Below, in pieces: positions 21,118 through 29,313 of a stretch of 35,029 nucleotides of DNA (position 1 is its first letter; every line of letters starts with the position of its first letter). The notes beneath the pieces were generated by a model. That model ran no database searches and was not told the DNA's origin. It saw nothing but the letters and a program-made list of their open reading frames with translations. A program made the translations under genes and the position numbers. The DNA is taken from assembly GCA_016789955.1 (NCBI GenBank), contig JAEUPB010000105.1, forward strand, positions 1-35,029, read 5' to 3'. The DNA is from Rubrivivax sp. (lineage in GTDB: Bacteria; Pseudomonadota; Gammaproteobacteria; Burkholderiales; Burkholderiaceae_C).

Positions 21118-21996
21118 TCATGCCGGCACCGTCGCGCCAGCCCGCTGGGCGACGAGCCGCGCCACGTAGTCGCGGAAGGCCGTCGGCGGGCGGCGCAGGA
21201 TCATCGCCAGCACGCGCGCATTGCCGCCGCCGAGCCCGTGGCGGTCGTAGTGCGCGTACATCGTGGCGACCCGGTCGACCTGGAACGGCGTGCGCGTGCG
21301 CGCGGCCACGGGCCGCCAGGCCTCGAGGCTGCCGCGCTCGGCGCGCACCGGGCGGCCCAGCACGTCGCCGATCGCCTCGGCCATCTGCACCCGGCTGAGC
21401 ACGTCGCCGCTGGCCAGCTCGAACTCGCCGCCGACCCAGCCGTCCTGGGTGAGCATGGTGGCGGCGGCCTCGGCCACGTCCTCGAGGTCGACGAGGCCCA
21501 TGCGCGCGTGCTCGGAGTACGGCAGCCGGTAGACACCGTCGCGCACGACGGTGTCCCATTCCCGCTCGAGGTTCTGCATGTACATCGTCGGCTTCATCAG
21601 CGTGTACGGCAGTGCCGACTCGACCAGCATCTCCTCGACCCGACGCTTGTCGCGGTGGTGCGGCAGCGCGTCGCATTGCGCATGCACGACGCTGTGGAAG
21701 GCGAACTGCTCGACGCCGGCGGCGAGCGCGGCCGCCACCAGCCGGCCGCCGATGCCGATCTCGTCGTCGCTCATCGCGGGCCCGATGTGGTACACGCGGC
21801 GGACCCCGGCCATGGCGGCGCGGACGTCGCCGTCGCGGCCCAGGTCGCCCACCGCGACCTCGACGGCGCCGGCCTCGCGCACGCGCCGGGCCGAGGCCAT
21901 GCCGCGCACCAGCGCCCGCGCCGCCGCGCCGCGGCGCGCCAGTGCGCGCAGCACGGCCAGGCCGGTGGGACCGGCGGCCCCGGTGACGAGGATCAT
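21118..21996 (-). CDS. NmrA/NAD(P)-binding atypical SDR family protein
   Basis: 292 aa. It opens with the atypical-SDR dinucleotide motif MILVTGAAGPTGLAVLRALARRG (GxxGxxG), then AVEVAVGDLGRDGDVRAAMAGVRRVYHIGP and FAFHSVVHAQ. An active-site-like MKPTMYMQNL segment stands where NmrA/HSCARG proteins carry no YxxxK catalytic pair. Such proteins are either NAD(P)H-linked reductases or redox sensors; in this operon an enzyme is more likely. The ATG overlaps the cupin stop (ATGA), so the two are translationally coupled. It ends 44 nt before the Bug receptor start. Confidence 0.88.
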   Translation of the reverse strand: MILVTGAAGPTGLAVLRALARRGAAARALVRGMASARRVREAGAVEVAVGDLGRDGDVRAAMAGVRRVYHIGPAMSDDEIGIGGRLVAAALAAGVEQFAFHSVVHAQCDALPHHRDKRRVEEMLVESALPYTLMKPTMYMQNLEREWDTVVRDGVYRLPYSEHARMGLVDLEDVAEAAATMLTQDGWVGGEFELASGDVLSRVQMAEAIGDVLGRPVRAERGSLEAWRPVAARTRTPFQVDRVATMYAHYDRHGLGGGNARVLAMILRRPPTAFRDYVARLVAQRAGATVPA

Positions 21997-22550
21997 CGCG
22001 GCGCCGGCGCGTAGGGGTCGTGCCCGCGCGCGCGGTCGGCGTCGATCACTTCCTGCGGGACGAAGATGCCGGTGTTGGGGTCGGCCACGCCGTCGTACAT
22101 CACGAGGATCATCCCCGGCGTGCCGGGCTCGCCCTGCTGCTCGACGCGGCGCCACAGCCGCGGCGGCACCGAGAAGGTGTCGTACGGGCCGAGCTCGACG
22201 TGCTGTTCCGGGTCCTTGTTGAAGTAGATCCGGTACGTGCCTTTCAGCGGCATGAAGATCTCGCGGTACGTGTGGGCGTGGATCACCGGCGAGTTGCCGG
22301 CGCGCGACTCGATGAAGCACAGGTGGAAGCTGTGCGGCGTCGAGATGCCGGCCGGCGCCGCGGCGTTGTCCGTGGAGATCACGTACTTGATCGGCAGCCG
22401 CTTCGTCGGGTCGGCCTTGTCGACGAAGGCGTTCGGGTCGACGCGCAGGTCGCGGTAGTAGGCGACGTTGCGCATCACCTCCTCCAGCGGCAGCTCGATG
22501 CCCTCGCCGGCGACGCGGCGGTAGAGGGTGGGGGAGGATTCCTGGGTCAT
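21993..22550 (-). CDS. Cupin-domain protein
   Basis: 185 aa, with GGAGA 5 nt before the ATG. A single cupin barrel lies in the second half: PVIHAHTYREIFMPLKGTYRIYF carries motif 1 (H-x-H with Glu), and LGPYDTFSVPPRLWRRVEQQ corresponds to motif 2, where the usual metal His is Arg. A 3-ligand metal site is still possible. The N-terminal ~75 residues (LPLEEVMRNVAYYRDLRVDPNAF) are not part of the barrel. It may be a dioxygenase, isomerase or lyase component; the sequence does not decide. Coupled to the downstream SDR by ATGA and 43 nt after the alpha/beta hydrolase stop. Confidence 0.87.
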   Translation of the reverse strand: MTQESSPTLYRRVAGEGIELPLEEVMRNVAYYRDLRVDPNAFVDKADPTKRLPIKYVISTDNAAAPAGISTPHSFHLCFIESRAGNSPVIHAHTYREIFMPLKGTYRIYFNKDPEQHVELGPYDTFSVPPRLWRRVEQQGEPGTPGMILVMYDGVADPNTGIFVPQEVIDADRARGHDPYAPAPR

Positions 22551-22593
22551 GCGGGTCTCCTGGCGGATGCCTCGGCAGCGATGGAGGCCGAGG

Positions 22594-23370
22594 TCACGCG
22601 AGGTCGAGAAAGGCGCCGACCGAAGCGTTGTAGGCCGCGGCCTGCGTGACGTACGGGAAGTGCCCGCCCACCGGCAGCGCGACATGCCGTGCTCGTGGGT
22701 GCGCCTCGCGCAGCGCCGCGCGCATCGGCGGCGGGATCAGCGGGTCGTCGTCGCACTCGAGCACGAGGATGCGCTCGTCGTCGACACCCAGCGCCGGCAC
22801 GCGCTGCGCGAGCTGCACCGCCAGCATGCGCGCGTGCAGCAGCTCGGCACTCTGGCGGTGACCCACCAGTTCGAGCTGCACGGCCTTGAGCGGCGTGTCG
22901 GGGCCGGCCCGCAGCCGGGCCAGCGCCTCGTCCTTGACGGCCTGCGGGGCGCGGCTCTCCAGGGCCTGGCGCTTCTCCGGCGACTGCGCCGGGGCCGGGT
23001 CGCAGAAGCTGTTGCCGATCACGAGGCGCCCGATGCGCTGCGGATGCCGCACCGCGGCCCACTGCGCCACGTAGCCGCCCAGCGACGTGCCGACGAGGTC
23101 CACGCGCGGCGCGCCGATCGCATCCGCGACGGCGATCACCGCGTCGGCCAGCGCCGCGCCATCGGTGAGTGCCGGATACGTCACCGCCACCAGCGTGCGG
23201 CGGTCACCCCAGGCGAGCAGCTGGTGGAACCAGATCTCGGCGGTGCCTTGCGCCCCGGGCAGCAGCAGCACGGGCACGCCGCCGCCGTCGGTGCGCACCA
23301 CTTCCAGTTCCTCGCCGTGGATGCGCATCGTGCCGGCGGGCCAGCGTCGTCGAAGATCGTGCAGGTCCAT
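22594..23370 (-). CDS. Alpha/beta hydrolase
   Basis: 258 aa. The alpha/beta-hydrolase catalytic triad can be placed: nucleophile Ser96 in LVGTSLGGYVAQW, an acid among Asp207-209 in LECDDDPLIPP, and His237 in PVGGHFPYV. VPVLLLPGAQGTAEIWFHQLLAWG provides the oxyanion region. The fold and short lid recall maspardin-like or meta-cleavage-type hydrolases, but the substrate is open. I chose ATG 23370 because it begins MDLHDLRRRWP, while the longer form from 23430 would nearly reach the divergent LysR start. First gene of the seven-gene minus operon. Confidence 0.85.
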   Translation of the reverse strand: MDLHDLRRRWPAGTMRIHGEELEVVRTDGGGVPVLLLPGAQGTAEIWFHQLLAWGDRRTLVAVTYPALTDGAALADAVIAVADAIGAPRVDLVGTSLGGYVAQWAAVRHPQRIGRLVIGNSFCDPAPAQSPEKRQALESRAPQAVKDEALARLRAGPDTPLKAVQLELVGHRQSAELLHARMLAVQLAQRVPALGVDDERILVLECDDDPLIPPPMRAALREAHPRARHVALPVGGHFPYVTQAAAYNASVGAFLDLA

Positions 23371-23441
23371 CGCGCCGACTGTGCCGCCGGCGCGGGTTCG
23401 CGGCCATAGCGCCGGCACGAGGCTTGCCATAAATTGGATTG
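23371..23441. promoter_or_regulatory. Divergent LysR/operon control region
   Basis: The 71 bp between the hydrolase and lysR starts must hold both promoters. In this GC-rich stretch CCATAAATTGG (23427-23437) stands out: it is A+T-rich, flanked by CCA/TGG, and lies just before the lysR ATG. CATAAA (23428-23433) would also serve as a -10 for a nearly leaderless lysR transcript, consistent with self-repression. No exact T-N11-A palindrome of good symmetry is seen. Confidence 0.4.
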
Positions 23442-24368
23442 ATGTCCGCCGGCGAACCCGATCTCGACCTGAACCTGCTGCGCTACCTGGTGGTGCTGGT
23501 GCAGGAGGGCAGCGTGTCGCGCAGCGCCGAGCGGCTGGGCGTGACGCAGCCGGCCGTCAGCGCGGCACTGAAGCGACTCCGTGCGCGCTTCAACGACCCC
23601 ATCCTCGTGCGCAGCGGCCAGACCATGTCGCCGACCCCGCGGGCCCTGGAGATGGCCGCCCAGGTCGCGCCGATGCTGGCGAGCGTGCGCCAGATGCTCG
23701 ACGGCCGCGCCGTGTTCGAGCCGCGCCGCTCGAACCGCCACTTCACGCTGATGGGGTCGGACTACGTGCAGTTCTTCGTGCTGCCCAGGCTGTGCGCCCG
23801 GTGCGAGCGGCAGGGCGCGCGCATCACGCTGGAGCAGCGGCCGGCCAATCCGGGGAAGGTCGAGCCGTGGATGGAGTCCGGGCAGGTCGATCTCGGCATC
23901 GGCTACCTGCAGACGCCGCCGCCGGCGCTGCGCTCGCGGCTGCTGTTCGCCGACCAGCAGGTGTGCCTGATGCGCCAGGGTCATCCGGCCAGCATGGCGC
24001 CCTTCACCGTCGAGGGCTACGCGGCGCTGCAGCACGTCGCGATCTCGCCGGGCGGCGCCGGCATCTACGGCCGCCGCATCGACGCGCTGCTGAAGGCGCA
24101 CGGCATCCGCCGCAACGTGGTGCTGACCCTGCCGTCGTTCCTGGCGATGCCCTACGTCGTCGCCCGCACCGACTACATCGCCACCGTGCCGGGCCGCTTC
24201 GCGCGCTACTTCGCCGGGCTCCTGCCGCTGGCGATCGTCAAGCCGCCGCTGCCGCTGCCGGCGTTCGAGATCTCGATGTTCTGGCACGAGCGCGTGCACC
24301 ACGACCTGGCCAATGTGTGGCTGCGACACGAGGTGGTCGGGGCCACGCGCGAGCTGGCCGGGCGCTGA
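23442..24368 (+). CDS. LysR-family transcriptional regulator
   Basis: 308 aa. The winged HTH is at residues 9-67 (LDLNLLRYLVVLVQEGSVSRSAERLGVTQPAVSAALKRLRARFNDPILVRSG), close to the NodD/NahR/LinR branch, which share the DLNLL start and DPILVR ending. The periplasmic-binding-like effector domain follows from about residue 95. The gene is divergent from the alpha/beta hydrolase, cupin, SDR, Bug and GST operon and is its likely activator, responding to an aromatic or carboxylic effector. I chose ATG 23442; a TTG one codon upstream is also in frame. No clear Shine-Dalgarno is visible. Confidence 0.94.
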   Translation: MSAGEPDLDLNLLRYLVVLVQEGSVSRSAERLGVTQPAVSAALKRLRARFNDPILVRSGQTMSPTPRALEMAAQVAPMLASVRQMLDGRAVFEPRRSNRHFTLMGSDYVQFFVLPRLCARCERQGARITLEQRPANPGKVEPWMESGQVDLGIGYLQTPPPALRSRLLFADQQVCLMRQGHPASMAPFTVEGYAALQHVAISPGGAGIYGRRIDALLKAHGIRRNVVLTLPSFLAMPYVVARTDYIATVPGRFARYFAGLLPLAIVKPPLPLPAFEISMFWHERVHHDLANVWLRHEVVGATRELAGR

Positions 24369-24375
24369 ACAAGGT

Positions 24376-24438
24376 GATCGCCGCCGGGAACCGGATCACG
24401 CATGGCGTCGATTCCCCGGGTGCGACCCCGGCGGGATC
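24376..24438. terminator. Inverted repeats between convergent genes
   Basis: Between lysR and the minus-strand helical-protein gene, GATC-G-CCGCCGGG (24376-24388, one bulged G) can pair with CCCGGCGGGATC (24427-24438). A smaller alternative stem is CCGGG/CCCGG (24416-24420 with 24427-24431). The position fits a bidirectional terminator, but no T tracts flank it. Confidence 0.35.
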
Positions 24439-24793
24439 ACAGCACCGTCGTGATCTGGATCGCCTCGGTGAGCGTCTCGCGCGCCACCGTCAGCGCGAAC
24501 TCCACGCTCTTGATCTGGCGCTCGGCATCGGCATCGGGCTTGGCGGTGCCGTGCCCGTCGGGCGTGGCCTTCTTCGTCTCGTCGATCTTGAACTGCTCCA
24601 GCGCGGCCTGCAGCCGGTTCAGCTTCGTGGTGGCCGTGTCGAGCGCGGCCTTCACCTTCACGCGGCACGACTCGACGTTCTTCGCCCAGTCCTTGTTCTT
24701 CGTGTCCTGCAGGAACTGGTTGTAGCGCTCGACCGCCGCCGAAAGCTGGTTGAACGCGGTCTTGAACTCTTCGAGGGCCGTGCCGAGCGACAT
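24437..24793 (-). CDS. Small helical (coiled-coil) protein of unknown function
   Basis: 118 aa, no signal peptide. Nearly the whole chain is amphipathic helix: LEEFKTAFNQLSAAVERYNQFL, VKVKAALDTATTKLNRLQAALEQF, then a Lys/Pro/Gly/Asp linker (ATPDGHGTAKPDADAERQ) and a last helix SVEFALTVARETLTEAIQI. One Cys (VESCRVK). CGGAGG before the ATG is a good ribosome site. It forms a two-gene unit with the 50-aa ORF 34 nt upstream. The pattern resembles small structural or adaptor proteins, but I recognise no family. Confidence 0.6.
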   Translation of the reverse strand: MSLGTALEEFKTAFNQLSAAVERYNQFLQDTKNKDWAKNVESCRVKVKAALDTATTKLNRLQAALEQFKIDETKKATPDGHGTAKPDADAERQIKSVEFALTVARETLTEAIQITTVL

Positions 24794-24827
24794 CGCGTGC
24801 CTCCGGGGGGGGCGGGTGCCGCGCGCT

Positions 24828-24980
24828 TCAGCGCGACGACTTCTCGAGGCTCTTGACGGCCTCTGTGGCGGTCTTCAGCTGCTTCATCGCCTCGGCGATG
24901 CGCTTGGAGACGTTGCCCACGGCCTTCACGCGCTGGGCCACGGCCTTGGGGTCGGGTGCGGCATCGTTCTTGGCGGGCAT
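24828..24980 (-). CDS. 50-aa Lys/Ala-rich helical protein
   Basis: 50 aa, starting MPAKNDAAPDPKAVAQR and continuing as one amphipathic basic helix to LEKSSR, with heptad-like spacing of Val, Ile, Met and Leu (VGNVSKRIAEAMKQLKTATEAVKSLE). TGGAG precedes the ATG by 8 nt. It lies upstream of the 118-aa helical protein on the same strand, and the two may form a helical complex. Function unknown. Short length makes the call less certain than its neighbour. Confidence 0.5.
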   Translation of the reverse strand: MPAKNDAAPDPKAVAQRVKAVGNVSKRIAEAMKQLKTATEAVKSLEKSSR

Positions 24981-25105
24981 CGCATGCTCCAGGAGTCCAG
25001 GGTGCGCACTGTAGGAGCCTGCCCTACGCGAGGCAATGCGCGCGGCGGCTACAGGGTAGGGGCCTGGTCCGCCGCCAGGCGTCCGAGAATCCGCGCCACG
25101 GGGGG

Positions 25106-26131
25106 ATGCATGGGATGGCAGTGGGGGGTGGACATCGCCTGCGCGGGTGGTTCTGCCGGGCCTTCTCGGCGATGGCGTGTGTGATGGCCGCCGCGGCCGC
25201 CCCGGCATCGGCTTCCGAAGGCACGGCCGACGGCCTGGCCCTGGAGTGCCCGCGCGACGTGGTGCGGCGCGAGCCCTTCCGCTGCCGCGTGCGCGTCGCC
25301 CCGCCGGACGACGCCGTCGCGCGCGATGGGTTTGAGCTGCGGATCGCGCTGCAAGGGCCGCTGCTGCGCGTGTCGTCGTCGCCTGGGCTGGTGTTCGACC
25401 ACCGCGCGCGGGCCTGGAGCTGGCGCGGCGATCCGTCGACGTTGCCGCAAGTCCTGGAGATGGAACTCGTGACGGAAGACTCCCAGGGCGTCATGCAGGC
25501 GCAGGTCTCCGCGGCATGGGTCGACCCGGTGCGCGAGCCACCGCGCGAAGTCGTGCAGGCGCTGCGCATCGTGCATCACCCGGTTCCGCGCTTGCGGGTG
25601 GGCGGCAGCTGGCTGCCGGGCGCGCCGATCGTCTGGTTCGCCGGCCTGCTGGCTGCCGAGGTGGCCCTGCTCGCAGGGGCATGGCGCTGGCGGCGCCGCC
25701 CTGGCGCGCCGGGCTTCGGGGCGGTGCTGGCCTGCATCGTGGCGGGCAACCTGAGCCTGATGCTGAACGCCGGCGCCATCGACGACCTCCGTGCGCTGCA
25801 CCGCTACGAGGCCAGCACCTGCGAGGTGCTCGATCGCACCGAGTGGGGAAACTGGCCGCTGGCGGCGCTGCGCTACGCAGCCGGCGGGCGCAGCGTGGCG
25901 AGCGTCGGCTTCGAAGGCCGCAACCGCTTCTACGGCAAGGGCGACGGTGAGCGCGCCGGCAGCCTGGAGCCCGGTGCGCGCGTGCCGTGCTGGTTCGACC
26001 CGGCGCATCCGTCGATCGTCGTGGTCGACCGCAGCCCGTCCCTCGTCATGTGGCTGGTTGGCGCGCTGACGCTGATGCTGTGGTTGGCCACGCTGCGCTG
26101 GGCCTGGCGCAGCCGTCAGCCGCTGCGCTGA
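25106..26131 (+). CDS. DUF3592-like membrane protein with secreted N-terminal domain
   Basis: 341 aa. A signal sequence (RAFSAMACVMAAAAAPASAS) leads to a beta-rich periplasmic domain with two Cys (LECPRDVVRREPFRCRVRV). Membrane segments lie at about residues 173-192 and 203-222, then a DUF3592-like loop (TCEVLDRTEWGNWPLAALRYAAGG, PGARVPCWFDPAHPSIVVVDR) and a last membrane span at about 312-333. The combination of an Ig-like export domain with DUF3592 is not one I know by name. The start is uncertain: ATG 25106 or 25115 both fit. Its last 16 bp overlap the tail of the convergent dehalogenase-like gene. Confidence 0.68.
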   Translation: MHGMAVGGGHRLRGWFCRAFSAMACVMAAAAAPASASEGTADGLALECPRDVVRREPFRCRVRVAPPDDAVARDGFELRIALQGPLLRVSSSPGLVFDHRARAWSWRGDPSTLPQVLEMELVTEDSQGVMQAQVSAAWVDPVREPPREVVQALRIVHHPVPRLRVGGSWLPGAPIVWFAGLLAAEVALLAGAWRWRRRPGAPGFGAVLACIVAGNLSLMLNAGAIDDLRALHRYEASTCEVLDRTEWGNWPLAALRYAAGGRSVASVGFEGRNRFYGKGDGERAGSLEPGARVPCWFDPAHPSIVVVDRSPSLVMWLVGALTLMLWLATLRWAWRSRQPLR

Positions 26132-28215
26132 CGCCGCCGGCGCGCATCGCGCGGAGCCTCTGCTGCCGCATAGGCCGCCAGCCCCGCGGCGCGATCCAGC
26201 GGCACCACCGCCTGCAGCGTGGTGCCGCCCGCCGGCTGCAGCCCGGGCGGGAAGAACGCCAGCTTCTGCCCGGCCGCGAGCTTGTCGGCGCGCGCCGGGT
26301 CGAGGTCGCGTTCGTTCACGCCGGCGCGCGGCGCCACGGCCACGCCGTCGACGATCTCGAGGTCGAACCACCAGCGCTTGACGGGGTTGCGCTGGCCGCC
26401 GCGGGTGCGGTCGTCGTGCTCGATCAGGTGGCGTCGCGCCTCGGGCACGTCGATCGCGAGCTGCAGCAGCCGCTCGGACTCGACGAGATCCTCGCGGTTG
26501 TACGGGCAGGTCTTCATGCAGCGCCCGCAGGCCGAGCCTTTCATGTTGGTGAGGCGGTAGCGGCCGCACTTCTCCACGTCGGGCTTCCAGATCTCGTAGC
26601 CGTTGAACATCACCTTGGGGCCGTACGGGATGGCGTTGCACGGGCACTCGCGCGCGCACTTCAGGCACATCGCGCAGGTGGCCTGCAGCCCGAAGTCGAT
26701 CGGCCGGTCGGCCACCAGCGGCAGATCGGTGGTGAACAGCACCGACTTCGAGCGCGGCCCGATGTACGGGTTCAGGATCAGCTCGCCGATGCGCGAGAGC
26801 TCGCCCAGGCCCGCCATCAGCACCGCCGGCAGGTGCAGCACTTCCGAGTGAGCGTTGGAGTGCGCGCGCGCCGAGTGGCCCGTGCGGCGCACGTGCGCGG
26901 CCATCACGCCGGCGATCAGCGCGCCGCGCAGGTAGGCGCGCATCGACTGCGCGCCCGAGATCCAGTCGTCGCCCGAGGCGCCTTCCATCGTCTCGAAGCC
27001 CTGGTCGATCAGCATCACCACGGCCCAGCGGTGATAGGGCTCGATCGCGCGGCCGTCGGTCTCGTCGTGCGAGTAGTACATCCACGGCTCGGCCGCGCAG
27101 ATGCCGACGAAGTCCGCGCCCAGGTGGTAGCCCATCGCCTTGATCGCCTCGGCATTGCGCTGCGGATCGGAGAGGTCGCCGCCGAAGCCGGTGGGTGCCA
27201 GCGGCTCGCGTGTGCCCTGCAGCGGCACGAGCGCGCGGATCAGCGGCACCATCGCCGCGGCCAGCGGATGCTTGACCGCGAAGCGCGTGCGCTCCCGCTT
27301 CGGCTTCTCGCCGAGGTCGCCGGCCAGCGCGCGCGTGAAGAGGTCGGCCCGCTTGGGCACGCGGCGGATCTCGTCGCGCAGCACGAGCGTGGTCGGTTCG
27401 TCGACACGCCGGATGCGCTCCATCGGGTAGCGGCCCAGGTGCAGCGGGCGGCGCGCGAGGTCGGCGTCTTCGTGCCCGGGGCGCGTGCCACCCGTGCCCA
27501 GGTAGGCGTCGCTGTCGGGCCAGCCCAGCGAGGCGTCGGGCGCGATCGGCGCGTCCGGCGCCAGCGGGTAGTCGGTGGTCACGGCACCGATGCGGAAGCC
27601 GCCGGGCAGGAATGGCATCGCGAGCACGCCGTACACCGCCTTTGCGATGCCGGCGCGCTGCGCCAGCTCGCCGAGGTCAACGTTCGAGTCGCCGGCCACG
27701 TGCCCGCGGGCCGACCAGCCGAGCGCACGCACATAGCCCGCGAGCACCGCGGCCACCTCGGCGCAGCGCAGATCGGTGCGCTCGGCGTTCGAGCCGACGA
27801 TCCACGCCGCGCCGGGCTCGCCCGGCCGCGGTTCGCGGCCGAACTCGACGAGGAATACGAGCGCGTGGGTGTGCCCGGGAGGCGCTCCCGCGCCGTGCCC
27901 CTGCGCCGGCGCGAGCGCGCATACGCCGGCCAGCGTGGCGTCGAGGAAGTACGCCGAGGCCTTGAGGTTGTTCGAGCGCGCCGCCAGGTCGTCCGGCACC
28001 GGCGCGCGGGCCGGCGCCACGGCGCCATCGAGCAGCGGAGCCAGCAGCGCGCGGTACTCGGGGATCGCGCCGGTCAGCGCATCGGCGCCGGCCCCATGGG
28101 CATCGACCGGTTGCCGCGCGGGTCCGACCCGCGCGTCGGCATCACGCGCCAGCCGCTCGGCGGGCAGGGCGCCGAGGTGGAACGGACGGTCGCGGTTCGA
28201 GTACAGGCGCGGCAT
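26116..28215 (-). CDS. Reductive dehalogenase-like Fe-S protein (cytoplasmic, NpRdhA/BhbA type)
   Basis: 699 aa. Two ferredoxin-type clusters are clear: CxxCxxCxxxCP at Cys514/517/520/524 (ATCAMCLKCARECPCN), and Cys563/566/570 (ACGRCMKTCPYN) with Cys550 as possible fourth ligand. These two motifs, the preceding DLPLVADRPIDFG, and a long corrinoid-domain-like region (FVGICAAEPWMYYSHDE, SEVLHLPAVLMAGLGELSRIGE) are typical of RdhA proteins. There is no Tat signal and no rdhB anchor, and the length is near the ~700 aa of the soluble oxygen-tolerant group (NpRdhA; BhbA has an extra reductase domain). Substrate unknown; a relative such as epoxyqueuosine reductase is excluded by length and motif layout. 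Coupled 13 nt after a Bug receptor gene. Confidence 0.8.
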   Translation of the reverse strand: MPRLYSNRDRPFHLGALPAERLARDADARVGPARQPVDAHGAGADALTGAIPEYRALLAPLLDGAVAPARAPVPDDLAARSNNLKASAYFLDATLAGVCALAPAQGHGAGAPPGHTHALVFLVEFGREPRPGEPGAAWIVGSNAERTDLRCAEVAAVLAGYVRALGWSARGHVAGDSNVDLGELAQRAGIAKAVYGVLAMPFLPGGFRIGAVTTDYPLAPDAPIAPDASLGWPDSDAYLGTGGTRPGHEDADLARRPLHLGRYPMERIRRVDEPTTLVLRDEIRRVPKRADLFTRALAGDLGEKPKRERTRFAVKHPLAAAMVPLIRALVPLQGTREPLAPTGFGGDLSDPQRNAEAIKAMGYHLGADFVGICAAEPWMYYSHDETDGRAIEPYHRWAVVMLIDQGFETMEGASGDDWISGAQSMRAYLRGALIAGVMAAHVRRTGHSARAHSNAHSEVLHLPAVLMAGLGELSRIGELILNPYIGPRSKSVLFTTDLPLVADRPIDFGLQATCAMCLKCARECPCNAIPYGPKVMFNGYEIWKPDVEKCGRYRLTNMKGSACGRCMKTCPYNREDLVESERLLQLAIDVPEARRHLIEHDDRTRGGQRNPVKRWWFDLEIVDGVAVAPRAGVNERDLDPARADKLAAGQKLAFFPPGLQPAGGTTLQAVVPLDRAAGLAAYAAAEAPRDARRRRQRSG

Positions 28216-28228
28216 GCCGCGGCACCGA

Positions 28229-29206
28229 TCACTCGACCTTGGCCCCCGACGCGATCACCACCTTCGCCCACTTGGCCGTCTCCGCGGCGATGACCTTGGC
28301 GAAGTCCTCCGGCGTGCCGGGGATCGGTCGTCCGCCGAGTTCGGCCAGGCGCTCGCGCATCTTCGGGTCGGCCAGCGCCTTGTTGGTCTCGGCATTGATC
28401 ACGTCGATCACCGCGCGCGGCGTGTTCTTCGGCATGCCGATGCCGAACCACGCGGTGGCCTCGTAGCCGGGCACCGTCTCGGCCACCGTCGGCACGTCGG
28501 GCAGGCTGGGTTCGCGCTGCTCGGAGGTGACCGCGAGTGCGCGCAGGCGGCCGCTCTTGATGTGGCCGGCCGACGACGGCAGGTTGTCGAAGATCACGTC
28601 GACCTGGCCGCCCATCAGGTCCTGCAAGGCGGGGCCCGCGCCCTTGTACGGCACGTGCGTCATGTTGCAGCCCGTCATGCTCTTGAACAGCTCGCCCGAC
28701 AGGTGCACCGAGGTGCCGCTGCCGGAGCTGGCCATGTTCACCTTGCCGGGGTTGGCCTTGCAGTGGGCGATGAACTCGGCCACGGTCTTGGCCGGGAACT
28801 TCGGGTTCACGACCATCACGTTGGGCGCCCGCACGAGTCCGGCCACCGGTGCGATGTCGCGGATGAAGTTGAAGTTCAGGTTCTTGTAGAGCGTCGCGTT
28901 GATGCCGTTGGCCGGGTTCACCAGCAGCATCGTGTAGCCATCGGCCGGCGAGTTGACGACGAACTCGACGCCGATGTTGTTGCCGGCGCCGGCCTTGTTG
29001 TCGATGACGAAGGTCTGCCCGAGCTTCTCGGTGAACCACTGCGCCACGATGCGCGCCAGCACGTCGGTGGTGCCCGCGGGTGGATAGGGCACCACCCACT
29101 TCACGGGCTTGGTGGGGTAGTCGGCGGCCAGCGTGCCCAGCGAGGGCAGCAGGGCGGCCGCGCCACAGGCGAGGGCGAGGGAGCGGCGGATCAACGTTCG
29201 GCGCAT
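28229..29206 (-). CDS. Bug/TctC-family periplasmic solute-binding protein
   Basis: 325 aa. A Sec signal with an RR-start (MRRTLIRRSLALACGAAALLPSLGTLAA) leads into DYPTKPVKWVVPYPPAGTTDVLARIVA, an Ala in the loop PPAG. Other marks: FVIDNKAGAGNNIG, VNSPADGYTMLLVNPAN, ASSGSGTSVHLSGELF, THVPYKGAGPALQDLMGGQVDVIFDNLPSS, and the LPDVPTVAETVPGYEATAWFGI stretch. GGAG is 8 nt before the ATG. It precedes the dehalogenase-like gene by 13 nt, so it most likely gathers that enzyme's substrate (a halogenated acid is a reasonable guess). Confidence 0.94.
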   Translation of the reverse strand: MRRTLIRRSLALACGAAALLPSLGTLAADYPTKPVKWVVPYPPAGTTDVLARIVAQWFTEKLGQTFVIDNKAGAGNNIGVEFVVNSPADGYTMLLVNPANGINATLYKNLNFNFIRDIAPVAGLVRAPNVMVVNPKFPAKTVAEFIAHCKANPGKVNMASSGSGTSVHLSGELFKSMTGCNMTHVPYKGAGPALQDLMGGQVDVIFDNLPSSAGHIKSGRLRALAVTSEQREPSLPDVPTVAETVPGYEATAWFGIGMPKNTPRAVIDVINAETNKALADPKMRERLAELGGRPIPGTPEDFAKVIAAETAKWAKVVIASGAKVE

Positions 29207-29313
29207 CGAAAGACTCCTGCGATGGATCGGCGATTGAACCCGAGCCCGGCGCGGGCCTGCACTGGCAATGACCCGGAGGACGGTGCGCGCAGTTGGGGGC
29301 GGGCCTGCGCGGC

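Noticed and set aside
24371-24440. Repeated GATCAC words as a protein-binding repeat
   Set aside because: Only a few short copies occur, and they are parts of inverted repeats better explained as stem-loops between convergent genes.
26101-26131. Overlap of the DUF3592-like and dehalogenase-like genes as an error
   Set aside because: A 16-bp tail-to-tail overlap is common in compact genomes. Both frames carry plausible C-termini.
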